DNA of 64,000 nucleotides from the NCBI GenBank assembly GCA_036872755.1, contig JAVHNS010000011.1, positions 1,674,001 to 1,738,000 of the forward strand. Direction: 5' to 3'. Each line of letters starts with the position of its first letter. The first letter of the stretch is position 1. The notes beneath the pieces were generated by a model. The model was given only the letters and a program-made list of their open reading frames with translations. It was not told where the DNA came from and did not search any database. Both the position numbers and the translations under genes were made by a program. Of this stretch, positions 1-11,700 are shown piece by piece. This DNA is from Orbilia blumenaviensis. Its lineage: Eukaryota; Ascomycota; Orbiliomycetes; Orbiliales; Orbiliaceae.

Positions 1-3000
1 TTACTGACACTCCGTTTTAGGTTTTGGATAACTCTAAATTAAAACCCCAGCATAGAACTAATTCGCAATCATGTATTATTCCTCAAAAGGTCTAGATGCT
101 TGAATGATAGTGGCCTCGAATCCGGTAAAAGCAGGTTTATTGTTCTCCCCCCACTCGGAGAAAAAGCAACGGGAAATGTAGGAGAGAAAAAAAAAAACAA
201 AAGGGGGGGAGGGAGGCGAGAGAATGAAAGAAGGTCAGAATTAATGAAATGTAATGAAAGAAAATAGTTGCAAGCTACCCTGTGCTGCCCCCGTGAGATG
301 GCGGGGCCCGAATTTAAGACATGTTTCGACTTTCTTCGGGTCTCGAGAGTTTTCTTCTCGTTATCCAGGGACTTGCGTAGTGTACAAGCTTTCTTTTGTG
401 CTTTGGTTTTTTGGTCAAGAGGTGGATTTATTTGCGGACTGGGCCAGTGAAGTACTGATTGAAAGGGAAGCCCAAAGGTATCAGAGGGTACGGGTTGGGG
501 TTTCCTTGACAATTTTGAATAGTTAGATATATCAATCTGCTAGAAGAATTGATTATTCAACGAAAAATCCGGAAGAAGCCATCCAAGCTCGGGAAGCTGC
601 TTCTAGTAACAGAGGCAAGTGGGGCTTCCTGTGAAAAAAGAGGAATATCTCCGAATAACATGAGGCCACCCCTCAACCCCCATTATAAACTTGAATGTTG
701 AAAGCCTGAGTGCGTTTATGTGCTTAGCAGAGTGGGTACCACAATACATGCTCCCTCGGACGTATTTGCATTCTAAGAAGGGTTAAACCCGAGGGGCTTG
801 TCTGCGGATATTTCAAGGTACATCGGCCACTACTGCTCGAAGAGGCTCCCCTGGAACCATGTGTCAATATTGTCAAATTAACTTCCAGTCACTTATTCGG
901 AATGCTGGCAAACCACAGCTGATGTATTGCTGCGGGAAGTTGTCCTGTTTTAAAGCTCGGTTACCCTCAAAGATTGCCTCCTTTGTTTGTTTGTTGGCTT
1001 TCGCATGCCCTGACATATTTCTGTACATGCATCAATAGCCCATGCCTGATGTGCTGAAAAGTTATTAAACAGTCGTACAAAGAAGACACGATCTGGCTGT
1101 AGACTAGGGTGCCGTCCCGTGGCTTGTTTGACAGGGTTTCGAGACGTGAAGAAGTGACCCAGAAGTCCTTGTCTCTGCTCGGCACAAAGGGAATATTGTA
1201 TGAGCGGGGTCCGGGGGGGCAAATTATAGGAGGAAAGTAAAACGGGAAACCTCTAGGGAAAGCGGTCAAGTTTTCATCCTGGGGCTCCTCGGCGGGATAT
1301 TCTGAGTCGATCTCGAGCATGGAAGGCCACTAACGTTATGGCCCTACCCCATACTTGTTCTAGATGCAGGGCGTCTCTGGCTACCACGACGTGTGTCGTT
1401 TGATTGCAGCAATCGACCCCCACTCGGCAAACAATAGTAAACGCTTCAGGAACACATCCTACTTACTTAGTAGTTAATTGGATATGTGGCGTATATATAT
1501 ATATATGTATATGATAGTAAATGACTTACAGCCTATGAGCTCTAGGATAAGTTGATTGCTAGCGCTAGAATAGAAGTTTATGCGTTAACTAGCTACGGTT
1601 TCGAGAATTAATATGCCTGCCTCTATTGCCTATGATTCTAAATTTTTGATAGCGTTGGAACAATGGTAATCCGAAGCCTTCTAAAGCAGCACTGAGGCGT
1701 GGCAATTTGCATCTCTAGAAGCCTGGCAAATTCGACGCCATCCTCAAAAAATGGAGATTCAGTTCACACAGTCAACTGTCAAAGTATGATGTTCTGGTGA
1801 ATCCTGGGAAGTATGACAAAGGCGACAAACACCATCCTAGTCTAGCTCAACAGAATCTCCTTGCTTCTGCGCGTTTGGTTATCATATTGCCTTAACCAAG
1901 AATCATGAAACGTATCTCCTTGTTTCTTCTCGCCTCTCTCCCCAATCCCCTTATCCTTTGCTTTTGTTTCTGTTGTTGTTCTTGCTCTTGATCTGATAGT
2001 ATTTCAAGACTGCCCCAAGAGCTCTGACTTTCGTGAAAAGGGCGAATATCAAGAAACGCCCAGGGAGGAAGATTTGATACCCTGGTTATGAGGTTGTACA
2101 TGTTGTCAATGGCTATGCCGGTATTCTGTGAAACTATATGTGAGTTCACCTTAAACCCCTTGCCTCCCAATTCTTGAGAGAAAAGAGAAGGGAATAAAAG
2201 GAGAAAGGGGACAAGGAGGGGAAGTCATGACTGCAAGATAGCCTATGCAATGCCTTAGAACAATAAGACTTTCCAAGCTAGCTGAAATTGTTGACCCTAG
2301 TCGAATGTTCTATTCATTCCGGTGACGACAGGACCTAGGGCTATCATGCGAGTAATTTTAAACCTGACCAGTCGATCCTAACCCTTGTGTACTGAGTTTT
2401 CCCACATCCGGTGGGTGCATATGCTAGCGCCCGTTATGTATAGTTATGCTAGAACAATGAAATAGTGACCTACCTACATCAACCGAAAAGCAAATTTCTT
2501 CGGAATACTGTCCAGCGTCAATTCGTACCGTGGTGGGAGTAACCTGATTTGGCCACGGGTAGATGCGTTAGCTCGGTGTCACCATCGTCGTATCACCGCC
2601 CGATACTGACTACCCCTTCAGAGCGGTAGGTGAAACCTCGCTGGGATGGAGTGCGTCTTTCTCTTGGCCGCACCACCACTGGTTTCATAAGGAAAACCAT
2701 TTAACAGTTGCCCCCAAATTACTTTTTATTTCCTTCCAGGTCCTCTGTGTGTTGCAGCCAGAGTTACCTACTTCTAGATAGACTTGAATACTATCATCTA
2801 ATCAATCCCTGATTGTTGCATGTTGGGTGAGAAGGGGAAAAAAAAGCCAAATTCCTACTAAAAACATTGAACATCGGACAAACGTGCAATGGCGCAAGCA
2901 AGTCTGCCTGCCCACAGAATATGTGAATTCCCTAGACCTGCAAAATCCGAGACCATGATATGATCTTTTGGTCGTTTTTACTTCACTTATCACTTACTTA

Positions 3001-3671
3001 CTTGCTTGCTTACTAGCATAGGCATAGGCACTCAACTGGGGTACTTCTAGTACATAAATGTATATATATAAGGTATATACATACCTGCAATACCTGCACA
3101 CGCGCATTAATGACTACTGTGTGATTATTTGTGTTGTTGTTGTTGAGGTTGTGGCATTTGGGAGCAAGACCAGCTAACAACGTCGCAACGATGTCGTTCA
3201 CACCGTATGGTCGTAACCAATGTATACCATAAAAAAGGGCTCAGGGCACACCGAACTCACAAAACACACACCGAACCTTTCAGCGAGATTTTGACACGAC
3301 AGAAATCTGACATAAATTTGTTAATCTAACATATATATGTCAGTAACTTAGTGTGTGTTTTGTGAGTTCAGTGTAAGTATGTTTGTGGGTTCAACTAGCA
3401 CACACAAACTGATTGTTCTAGAACCCTTCTAGAACCCCTAAGATATATGCGCTTGTCAGTTCATGGCTGACAACACGCTTCGCGAATTTGATCCGTCGCC
3501 CTTCTACATAAGTCGCAAGCTGGGCGAACCACCAGGTATACCCACCACAACATCGCGACACCCATTACGACACCACCAAACTGCATAGTCCTAAGATCCC
3601 ATTCTCTAGGCCTGGGGCAAGCACATACTACAAACTTTGCACAGCATAAGTTCCCGTCCGCGGCAACCACC
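1..3671. other. Gene-poor left flank
   Basis: No convincing gene was found on either strand. The longest open frames (147 codons on the minus strand at 69-512; 117 codons on the minus strand at 967-1320) have no recognisable domain, no convincing splice partners and poor composition. The stretch holds simple repeats (TA-rich run near 1491-1515, A/G-rich tract at 181-225) and a GTGTGT/ACACAC-rich block around 3240-3410. The last few hundred bases are the promoter and 5' leader of the cyclophilin-RRM gene that follows. Confidence 0.6.
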
Positions 3672-5087
3672 ATGTCCGTCCTGTTGGAGACGAGCGCTGG
3701 GGATATCGTCATCGACTTACTTGTAGATGACGCCCCACGAACCTGTCTCAACTTTCTGAAGCTCTGTAAAATCAAATATTATAATTTCTCGCCCATTTAT
3801 AATATTCAAAAGGATTTTAGCTTCCAGACCGGCGACCCAATAGGACCAGGCCAGACTGGCAGTGATGGGGGTACTTCCATATGGGGCAAGCTCCACGGAG
3901 CCTCCAAACAATATTTTGAGAGTGAATTCTCCTCGAAACTCAAGCATTCTGAAAGAGGAACCGTAAGCATGGCTACCGCGCCAGCCGAGAACCGCGATGA
4001 TGGAAAGAGAATAAGCGGCTCTCAATTCTTGATAACTCTCGGAGATAACCTTGATTATTTGGACGGCAAAGGCTCTATCTTCGGTCGTGTGGTGGAGGGG
4101 TTTGATACACTTGAAGCGATCAATTCTGCTTTTTGTGATGACAAGGGGTGGCCGTTCAAGGATATCAGGATCCGCCATACGATCATTCTTGACGACCCTT
4201 TTGACGATCCCTCTGGACTCATGGAACCCCCCGAAAGCCCAGTTCCTACAAAAGAACAACTAGCTACCGTCCGAATCGGTGAAAATGAAGATCTTAGCGA
4301 GGAAGTTGACGAAGAGACTGCAGAGATGCAGCGGCGAGAGCGAGAGGCACGTGCCCAGGCATTAACACTCGAAATGGTTGGGGATCTACCATTCGCGGAC
4401 GTCAAGCCACCCGAGAATGTTCTGTTCGTTTGCAAGCTAAACCCTGTCACACAGGACGAAGACCTAGAATTGATATTCTCTCGTTTTGGAACCATCTTAT
4501 CCTGCGAAGTAATCAGGGACAAACGTACTGGGGATAGTTTACAATATGCCTTCATCGAATTCGAAGACCAAAAGAACTGTGAGCAGGCGTACTTCAAGAT
4601 GGATGGCGTTCTTATTGATGATCACAGAATTCACGTGGACTTTTCTCAGAGTGTTTCGAAGTTGTCTGACTCCTGGAGAACCGACACAAACGCTAAACGA
4701 CGGGCTCACGCTAACTCTAGAGGGTTTGGGGGATCTTCTCATCTCCAGAGGAAACAGCAGTATAAAAGTGGCGATGGTGAAGGCTATTCGGGGAAGAAGT
4801 ATGATATGGTCTTTGACTCAAGCGACAAGATCCGGGAGCCTAAGGACAGGAGTGGCTCGAAATGGAAGGGAAATGATAGTTGGAACAATAGAAGCCGTGA
4901 GTCGGATGGATATCGTGATAGGGACGGCGAACGGAACAGGGACAGATATACGGGTGCCCGAAGCCATAAAAATAGACGATCAAGATCTCGTAGCACGAGC
5001 CCGAGGAGAGAGGATAGGCGTGGAGGCCGCCAAGATGGGGATAAAGACATGAGAAGGGATCGGAGAAACCGATACGAAAGACGGTAG
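3672..5087 (+). CDS. cyp6: Cyclophilin-RRM peptidyl-prolyl isomerase-like protein (PPIL4/CYP6)
   Basis: A single-exon gene of 471 codons. Residues 1 to about 165 form a cyclophilin-like domain, with the recognisable stretches [31 protein letters not shown] and [11 protein letters not shown]. Residues about 247-326 form an RNA-recognition motif: [10 protein letters not shown] is RNP2-like and YAFIEF is RNP1-like. The tail after about 330 is rich in R, D, S and G with RS/RD dipeptides. This order (cyclophilin, RRM, RS-like tail) is that of the PPIL4/CYP6 family, nuclear proteins linked to pre-mRNA splicing. Compared with human CypA as I remember it, the positions of Arg55 and His126 carry Asn and Ser and Trp121 carries Tyr, so isomerase activity may be weak; that is inference. 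The ATG at 3672 begins exactly at the conserved N-terminus. It converges on the next gene. Confidence 0.93.
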   Translation: MSVLLETSAGDIVIDLLVDDAPRTCLNFLKLCKIKYYNFSPIYNIQKDFSFQTGDPIGPGQTGSDGGTSIWGKLHGASKQYFESEFSSKLKHSERGTVSMATAPAENRDDGKRISGSQFLITLGDNLDYLDGKGSIFGRVVEGFDTLEAINSAFCDDKGWPFKDIRIRHTIILDDPFDDPSGLMEPPESPVPTKEQLATVRIGENEDLSEEVDEETAEMQRREREARAQALTLEMVGDLPFADVKPPENVLFVCKLNPVTQDEDLELIFSRFGTILSCEVIRDKRTGDSLQYAFIEFEDQKNCEQAYFKMDGVLIDDHRIHVDFSQSVSKLSDSWRTDTNAKRRAHANSRGFGGSSHLQRKQQYKSGDGEGYSGKKYDMVFDSSDKIREPKDRSGSKWKGNDSWNNRSRESDGYRDRDGERNRDRYTGARSHKNRRSRSRSTSPRREDRRGGRQDGDKDMRRDRRNRYERR

Positions 5088-5879
5088 CTTACGAGCGGTT
5101 CCAGGGGAGACTTTACCAGCGAGTGAGGCCAAAGTTTAGTTTCGAACCTTAAGATCAGGTGTCTAGGTTATTATAATCGCTCAGATGGATAGCTGGTTGA
5201 ATTTGAGCATAATGGTAGAAGCGTATTTGGTGTCTTTTTGCCCCTTAAGGCATGACGATATTGGGTTGTATATCACTTGTGGCCGAATGGCATCTAGGTA
5301 TGCACCAGATATCCAACAAACTACATTAAAAGGATTTACTTATGTGAAACCTAGGTGTGTTCTTTAGGAATTGGAAACCTTGGTATCTTATAATCAATAA
5401 GACCATGTCGTCTACTTCAGTTTCAAGCAGAAATAATATTTATTTTCATAACCTTACTTGGTATACGCACTGGATTAGCATAACTGGCTGACCTCCTTAT
5501 TATTAGCTGTTGGATTGTTAGATACGAATGTGGAAGTGGGGACTGGGGAGATTGTATACATGTAGTCGGCGAGATATTTTCTATTCTATAGGAGAAAGTT
5601 ATTGCACACCCCCACTGCCACCTCAAACACAATATTTGCGGCGGAGGTGGCTTAATTCATTCCTGTAGCCGGGTTTGGTCCCTGCTTGTATCATACGTTC
5701 GCCTTTTCGACACAGATTTGGCCTAGACTATCCACTCTGCAGCTCAGATGCCATACGTAAGAACTGATAGTTTCAAACCACGCTCGCCCCTTATTCTAAC
5801 GCCGAAGAACTAGAGAAATGTACATCTATTCTTAATCATACACCTGGTCGTTTCGTCGGGGCCTGAAAAACACACAATT
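5088..5879. other. Convergent 3' intergenic region
   Basis: This lies between the stop of the cyclophilin-RRM gene and the stop of the minus-strand LAA2-like gene, so it should hold both 3' UTRs and polyadenylation sites. A-rich stretches such as ATCAATAA near 5391 are compatible with that. I see no coding signal. Confidence 0.5.
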
Positions 5880-7406
5880 TCATCGCTTTTTCTTCGCAAA
5901 TTCGACCAGATTTTCAATCACTCTCTCAAAGGCTTCCTTGTCTCCCAGTGCTGTTTCTCTTTTTCCGAGCCAGTATGTCAGGGTCTCACTAGCCTCCTTC
6001 GTAACATCTTCGAGTCTTTTAACATGTTCCTCTAGTTCGTTTACTGTAAATGCCCTTAACCTAACATCACTTGTTGAACAAAGTATTCTTGCGGATGGCA
6101 TATCTACTAGTTTAGATTGTGCTTCTTTTTCTTTCCTCCTCCGGGAAGATGAGCGGGTAGACCTATCGCCGTCCCCTCGACCGATATCTGAGGACTTTCT
6201 GGTATGGGATGATGACGGAAGCACTAGTTTCTTTTGTTTGGTACCTGCAGGTAGAATTTCGTCGAGATCGACCGGGACACCAAGGGAGACCAAAAAGAGA
6301 CGGCGAATTCGCGATAACTTCCAGTTTGGCGGTTGCAAGGGTGGTGGCGTGCACAACTGCGTCCATAAGGATTGGCTATGAAGAATTAGTACCATTTCCC
6401 TGGAAGTGAAGTATATAGGCTCCAAAGAAATGGGATTGATCACCTTCGTTCCGTAAGAAATGCGCTGTTTGTTGATGGCGTGGGGCTCAGGTGCCCTTCC
6501 GGACTGCTATTTCCCTGTGGGTATAGCGAAGACACTATATTATCGATCTGAGCCCTCATTTCGTCCGTTGATAATTTTGTAAAATCAAGTAGAGGCTATA
6601 TTTTATGCCATAGAAATCACCAAACAACGATAGGTGTTGCCATTCCTGTTAGTAACTGAGACTGAAATGATATTGAGAAGTGAAGGAGTCACAGTTTCCA
6701 GGGTAGATAGTAACAAATGTAATTTGATTGTTGAAGGATATTCGGGAGATAAGAAGGAACACAAAAAGCGTCGGTCTCTTCCACGTACCGGTCTCGGGGG
6801 TTCCTCGACATCTTCAATACGATCACTTTCCACCTCGGCAGCCGGCGCCGCATTGTCGAAATCACCGAAGTCATCGAAATCGTCAGTACCCTCAACCGTT
6901 TCACCGAAGTCGTCGAAGTCGTCGAAGTCATCGTCTACAGGCCCGTGTTCCATATTTCCACCAGTTGATACAGTCTCGCTATCCATTTCCTGGGCTGCTA
7001 CCACGGATGAGGTAAGATTTTCATCGATTTCGATTCCAAACGAAGCGGGTTGGTTCAAAGGTGACGTGGAAAGGGTGGAATTGAGGTTCGGGTCGCTCTT
7101 AGTTAGTGCCGTGTCTCTGTCCTCCTCTAAGCTGTCGCTAGTCTGCGCTTCCATCGTCTGGTTTTCGTACGGCTGGGGCTCAGGAACGGGGTCAGATACC
7201 GTATGGTCAACTGACAATTTATCTGCTGTCTGACAATGGGATGCGATTAGTGAACTAGAAATACGTAAGCTTTCAAGCTTTCTTATGCGTACGAGCAGTT
7301 GGTTATCAATGGACTTTTGAGGCTCTGAACTAGCCTGCCCAGGGTTCTCTGGGTATGCCGTACCCATCGACGTTACTTCAACGACCGGGTCGGCATCTGA
7401 GGACAT
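5880..7406 (-). CDS. Probable LAA2/aftiphilin-like AP-1 accessory protein (DUF5102 type)
   Basis: Exons on the minus strand: 7406-6789, 6514-6444 and 6399-5880, giving 402 residues. The splice sites are GTACGT..CCCACAG and GTGATC..TTCCAG. The first intron (274 nt) is long for this window and could hide another small exon. The first exon is acidic and disordered and carries repeated DFDDFGETVEG / DFDDFGDFDN motifs, the kind of DFxxF/DFGDF peptide that binds AP-1 gamma-ear in aftiphilin and yeast Laa2. The C-terminal half has a conserved look (SRIRRLFLVSLGVPVDLDEI; then VNELEEHVKRLE and LTYWLGKRETALGDKEAFE), which I associate with fungal proteins of the Laa2/DUF5102 family acting in clathrin/AP-1 traffic at the trans-Golgi. 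The gene model is better supported than the family name. It is divergent from RRP7, 561 bp away. Confidence 0.65.
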
Positions 7407-7967
7407 GCTGGGGTTCTATCCGGCGGGAGCCTTCCACATATGGAGGAGATATATGGGTACGTAGCCGTTTATTCTCCAACCCGGTGACAGTAGTGGCCCT
7501 ATAGAGCTATGGCTGTTAGGTCGGCACAGGTATATTCTCAGGAAAAATACTCACTTAGGTCAATCGGTAAGTATATGTGCTGACTTAAGTACTTGAGTGA
7601 AGTCAGAAGTACCTCTTAGACACCCAAATTAGTAAGAGCTTGAGAACCTACCCCGGTGTTCATATCCCTTTCTGACTAAGAAATAGTAAGTAGGTAGGTA
7701 ACTAGGTAGTTATAGCCTGGCTACCTAAGTCACTTGGTTAAGAGAAGCTTAGGCACCCTGCTTGGTTACAGAGGACGCGTGAGTGCTGTTGCGGGAGGGG
7801 AGTTGCCTTGGCACTTGTTGTCTTGGCGTTCTGCGAAAGGCCGCAAGCAAGCGAATATCGCCAAATGAAATAAGTTGCTTTGCCTTTACCACAATGCAAC
7901 ACCAAAATCTCTTCTTCAGAACTGTTTTTCACACAAGTACATGCTTTACACGGATACACCTGTTACA
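7407..7967. promoter_or_regulatory. Divergent promoter region between LAA2-like gene and RRP7
   Basis: This 561-bp region separates two start codons pointing away from each other, so it should carry both promoters. It contains TAAGTAAG/TAGGTAGGTAACTAGGTAG-type repeats at about 7686-7712. No specific operator can be named from sequence alone. Confidence 0.5.
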
Positions 7968-9069
7968 ATGGCCAGGGATCCTTCGTCGCTCGACTCTGCC
8001 GACCTATCTGCATTCAAGGTCCTAGACCCGGCAACAATCGCCTCTATCAACCTTCTTCCATCAAACGTCCCAAAGATCCACAAGGGACTAACTGCCCTCC
8101 CCGTTCGCTCGAATTCCCTAGGCGCATTCTCCTCGGAACCAGTCTTCCACTATCTCTACGTCAAACCCCACGACCCCCAGTATACTCCAGTCATTAATGC
8201 AAATCCCAATATCAACGGCCGGTCGCTCTATATATCTTCCATACCTTTCGATTCTACTGTTCATCACTTCAGGGCGCTTTTTACCGCAATTGGAGGTGGG
8301 AGGATCGAAACTGTGATATTTAGCGACGAACCACTCCAACCTCAACCATCCACGGCCGATGAAAATAATATCCTCAAGAATAGAAAAAGGAAGAGGTCGA
8401 ACCCTGCGGCAGCCAATAAACAAACAGCTGAAACTACACCATGGCCCTCCCTCTGGAACCGAAAGCTACACCTTCCCGGTACGACAGCAGTAGCTGTCTT
8501 TATTGACAAAACCGCTTGCGACTTAGCCATGAAGGCAGTAGCCGATAACTCGACAGATAACCCAAACCTTGATTATTTCTGGGGTGATGGAATAGGAAAG
8601 GGCAATTCGATTCCCGAGCTCGGCATTTCACGTTGGTCCCTCCCATCATTTCTTTTGACTGGCTTGATTTCTAATATAAAGTGGTGTTCCAGGCTACGAG
8701 GATCACATGGAAAGAATGTTCCCCGACCAAGAATGGGCACAGAAGTTTGTAGATGATTCATTGGAGGCCTACGACAATAGACTTAAACGCGAAGAGGAAG
8801 AGAGACGCCGCAAAGCTAATGAGCCGGACGAAGACGGATTCGTCACAGTCATCCGGTCTAGCAGGCCCCGTCCTATACTTTCCGCAGAAGAAATTGCGGA
8901 ACGCCTCAAGAAAGAGGAGAAGAAGGCCAAGAAAGGATTCTACCCTGACTTCTATAGATTTCAACAGCGTGAACTCAGGAAAGAACAAGCAAACCAACTG
9001 CTGTCTCAGTTCGAGGATGCGAAGCGGCAGGTTAGAGAGCGTAAAGATAGTAGAAAACACAAGTCATAA
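7968..9069 (+). CDS. RRP7: Ribosomal RNA-processing protein 7 (Rrp7)
   Basis: Two exons, 7968-8631 and 8693-9069, give 346 residues. The intron is 61 nt (GTTGGT..TTCCAG, with CTAATAT upstream of the acceptor). I start at the ATG at 7968 (MARDPSSLDS) because the open frame that extends upstream to 7875 has no conserved look. The N-terminal half has an RRM-like fold segment (GRSLYISSIPFDSTVHHFRALF). It is followed by a KNRKRKRS basic patch, and the C-terminal third has the Rrp7 signature: RYEDHMERMFPD with FVDDSLEAYD, then FVTVIRSSR and a basic coiled coil (FYPDFYRFQQRELRKEQ). Rrp7 is a nucleolar subunit of the UTP-C/CURI module of the small-subunit processome, needed for 18S rRNA processing. 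The acidic-basic helical tail is typical of the family. Confidence 0.92.
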
Positions 9070-9459
9070 AACCAAAATACACGACGTGCAACGTAACTTC
9101 GGATAGTTCCTTAGGGACATGCAAAGGTGCAAAAACCGCATAGACTAATCCTGGTCATAGATCCTTGTGGCCAGTCGGCTGTTCAAACACGAGATTGGTC
9201 ACAATAACAACAGCTTTACTCAACGCTCATCGTCTCCAGCTACTAGCTACTTATGGGTCTAATCCCCCGTAATCCACCCCCCAATTTAACGACTTAGCAC
9301 AATTTCAATTCGCTTGATGGTGTTGCCGTATGGCAGTATTTATTTTTCTTTTCTTTTCTGGCTTTCTATAAATGTCAAAAAACATGGATTCTCGTATTTT
9401 GGCAGGTAAAAGAACATCATGTCAGTCATCGCATTAATCTTTCTGACATTTGAGCCATC
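9070..9459. other. Convergent 3' intergenic region
   Basis: A 390-bp gap between two stop codons facing each other. It contains TTTATTTTTCTTTTCTTTTC and AT-rich runs suited to 3' ends. No gene seen. Confidence 0.5.
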
Positions 9460-10927
9460 CTAGTCCTGAAACAAATTTGATGAAAAGTCCAACTTGAGTT
9501 CTAAATCCAGTTCATCGAGAATCATTCTTGAAAGACTTTGGTCTGAACAGCTCCACTTGGGATAGTGCTTGATGGGCAAATCAGCCGACGTTTTTGTGCA
9601 GTCGTGTGTGTGGTTGATGGCCAGGCGCTTCCTATCTTCATCCATCAAACGTGCCACTCTAATAGCCTCAGCAGTCATGTCGAGGCTATTAATTCGATAG
9701 GTGATATGAAAAATCCTTTTAGTCGACCATTCTGCGAAGAGAAATAGAACATGAGATGTCGAGTACCAGTTCGCATGGTCTCTAGAATTTTTGAACCTGA
9801 GAGCTTGCTGGCGATCCAGCACACAAAGATCAATGGCCCTAATATCAATATTGATATTTTTCATGTGTCTTTCCATCTCCTGCTTCGTCCTAGCGGATAA
9901 ATCCAAGTAGACGAATGGCATTCCGCCTTTATGCTCGTTGCGAATATAGCGTAGGTGTGGTACATTCTAGCCTTTCCCGTTAGTGTTCAAACGACATAAA
10001 TACCTAGGTTCTAGTTACCACGTATTCACCTCTAAGATGGTTTTTTTCTCGTATGGGAACCAGAAAATCACGCCGCTTTTAAGGAAAACTTTGACATGCA
10101 CATCTTCCTTTAGTCCTATACCACAGCCGCAGAAGCATACATATGCCTCTAGCTCTTTCAGTATTTCTAGTTTTCCGACCTCACTCCCATATCGTAGTTC
10201 AAAGACCCTGTTCTCAAGACCATTTGAGTTACACCATACCACCGTCTGTACGAGCTCGTCCCTCTGTATGTCCCAAGCACTATGGATACGCATAAGATCC
10301 AAATCAATAGAAGGCCGGGGAGCGGGAAGTAGCTGTTGTGGCTCAACTGGAAGCCTAGGCTTTAAAAGTTGCATGTCCACATCTAGATCCCAATAAAGAA
10401 TACTAGCTGGCTGTGTTGGGTAAGGTGCTTCTGGGAAATCATACTGCCATGGGTCAAAAGGGTTATACCGGACCTGGCGGAGAAATGTAATGAGGGCGAA
10501 AGGGTATGTCGGCCGAGAGCCTAAGATCTAGGAACCCATAAAATTCCCGCTACAATTTAGTATTCTATGAGCCTCCCAAATATGGTGATTTCTCACAATC
10601 AATTGAATGGTTTTTCCATACGATATAATTTCTTAGGGAGCCAGCTTCCTTCACTTGGTCCTGTCTATTGAAGTTCAGAACGAACGGCCGAGGCGCCCTG
10701 TTGCCCGTCGGCCCAACAAGTGGTCGATCGAGCGTAATACCCATGGACCGTTGCAATAATGATACGCATTGCTCAGGATAGAAGTGGTTGAGTGTCAAAT
10801 GATATATTTCTTCAATTGGTTCGTCCATATCCATATTGGAGTCATGATGATTTGATTCGGTAACGGCAAGCCAGTTGCTGGTTATCCTCCTGGACTGGGG
10901 GGAGTTATTTGATGCTGAAGTATCCAT
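9460..10927 (-). CDS. Unrecognised fungal protein, three exons
   Basis: I do not recognise this protein. Minus-strand exons 10927-10597, 10520-10030 and 9966-9460 join in frame to give 442 residues; splice sites are GTGAGA..CTTAG and GTGAAT..GCTAG. The start at 10927 (MDTSASNNSPQSRR) begins with a short polar tail. The middle is rich in aromatic residues and prolines (YNPFDPWQYDFPEAPYPTQ; PASILYWDLDVDMQLLKPRL). The last part contains a hydrophobic-alternating block (STSHVLFLFAEWSTKRIFHI) and ends with an acidic Leu-rich tail (DELDLELKLDFSSNLFQD). There is no signal peptide, no clear membrane helix and no catalytic motif I can name. The continuous open frame across three exons and clean splice sites argue that it is a real gene. 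It overlaps nothing and converges on RRP7. Confidence 0.75.
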
Positions 10928-11700
10928 TGCGGTGCGACATCATATTTCATTCATGTATAGTCAGGCAATAAGTGTGATCAGTTCCATAGAATACTTACCC
11001 TAGTAAATATACACAAAGCTATGGAGGTGTAGGTTGAGAATCGTAATCGCCTGTTGGTCGAAAAAAGTTGACTCGGCAGAGATATATACCTAGGAAGATA
11101 CTTCAGTAGTTAGACTTAGATAGTAATCTTGGAAGTAATTTTACCTACTTGGTCCTAAGGCCTAATACAATAAGTACCAAATTTAGCTAGGGTAGGCGAT
11201 CGGCCACTGTAACCAAATTTAAGTTGATAGCTTATAACACTCCGAGTAAGTACCGAGCTACTGCTACCTAGGTACTACCTAAATGCATACGCCTAGCTCT
11301 ACCTCCGTTGTAGTTGTAAACTTTGCAAACGGGTACAGCTGGTTTGCATGTACGAGGCCGTATACCTATATACTGGTACTTAAAGAAAGGTGGCCATGCA
11401 TGGTGCGGTTGTTGTTATTTGTTTGTGAGATGGCCCTCAGCTAAGCTATGGCCTCTCCAGTCCATGGCTAAATCCTAGTTGGTCAGACAGACACCACACA
11501 AACAACACAGAGCACCGCGCAGCATGTGCTCTTAAAACCCTAGGTACCCTCTGACCCCTTATTTAGTGTAGAACTTATAAATGTACGGAGGTAATCAGTA
11601 TGAAATTTGAAACAAGCATCAGCAAAAGCTGCCCCACAATAGCAAAGTTATAACATTTATCCCCCTCCCGCCCACTGTTTAGATACTTTCAAATTTAAAT
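10928..11700. other. Intergenic: promoter of the unrecognised gene, 3' flank of AIFM3-like gene
   Basis: This 773-bp region contains TACCTAGGTACTACCTAA-type islands (around 11087-11100 and 11260-11285). I see no coding exon. It should contain the promoter of the minus-strand gene starting at 10927 and the polyadenylation signals of the gene ending at 11701. Confidence 0.45.

Noticed and set aside
69..512. 147-codon minus-strand frame with poly-Phe run
   Set aside because: It crosses an A/G-rich low-complexity tract and has no family resemblance.
967..1320. 117-codon minus-strand frame starting MLEIDSEYPAEEPQDENL
   Set aside because: The start looks plausible, but the rest has no conserved feature, no splice partner and no neighbouring exon; not enough to call a gene.
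3717..4597. Two long antisense frames (180 codons each) opposite the cyclophilin-RRM gene
   Set aside because: They are mirror frames of a well-supported coding gene, with no domain or start context of their own.
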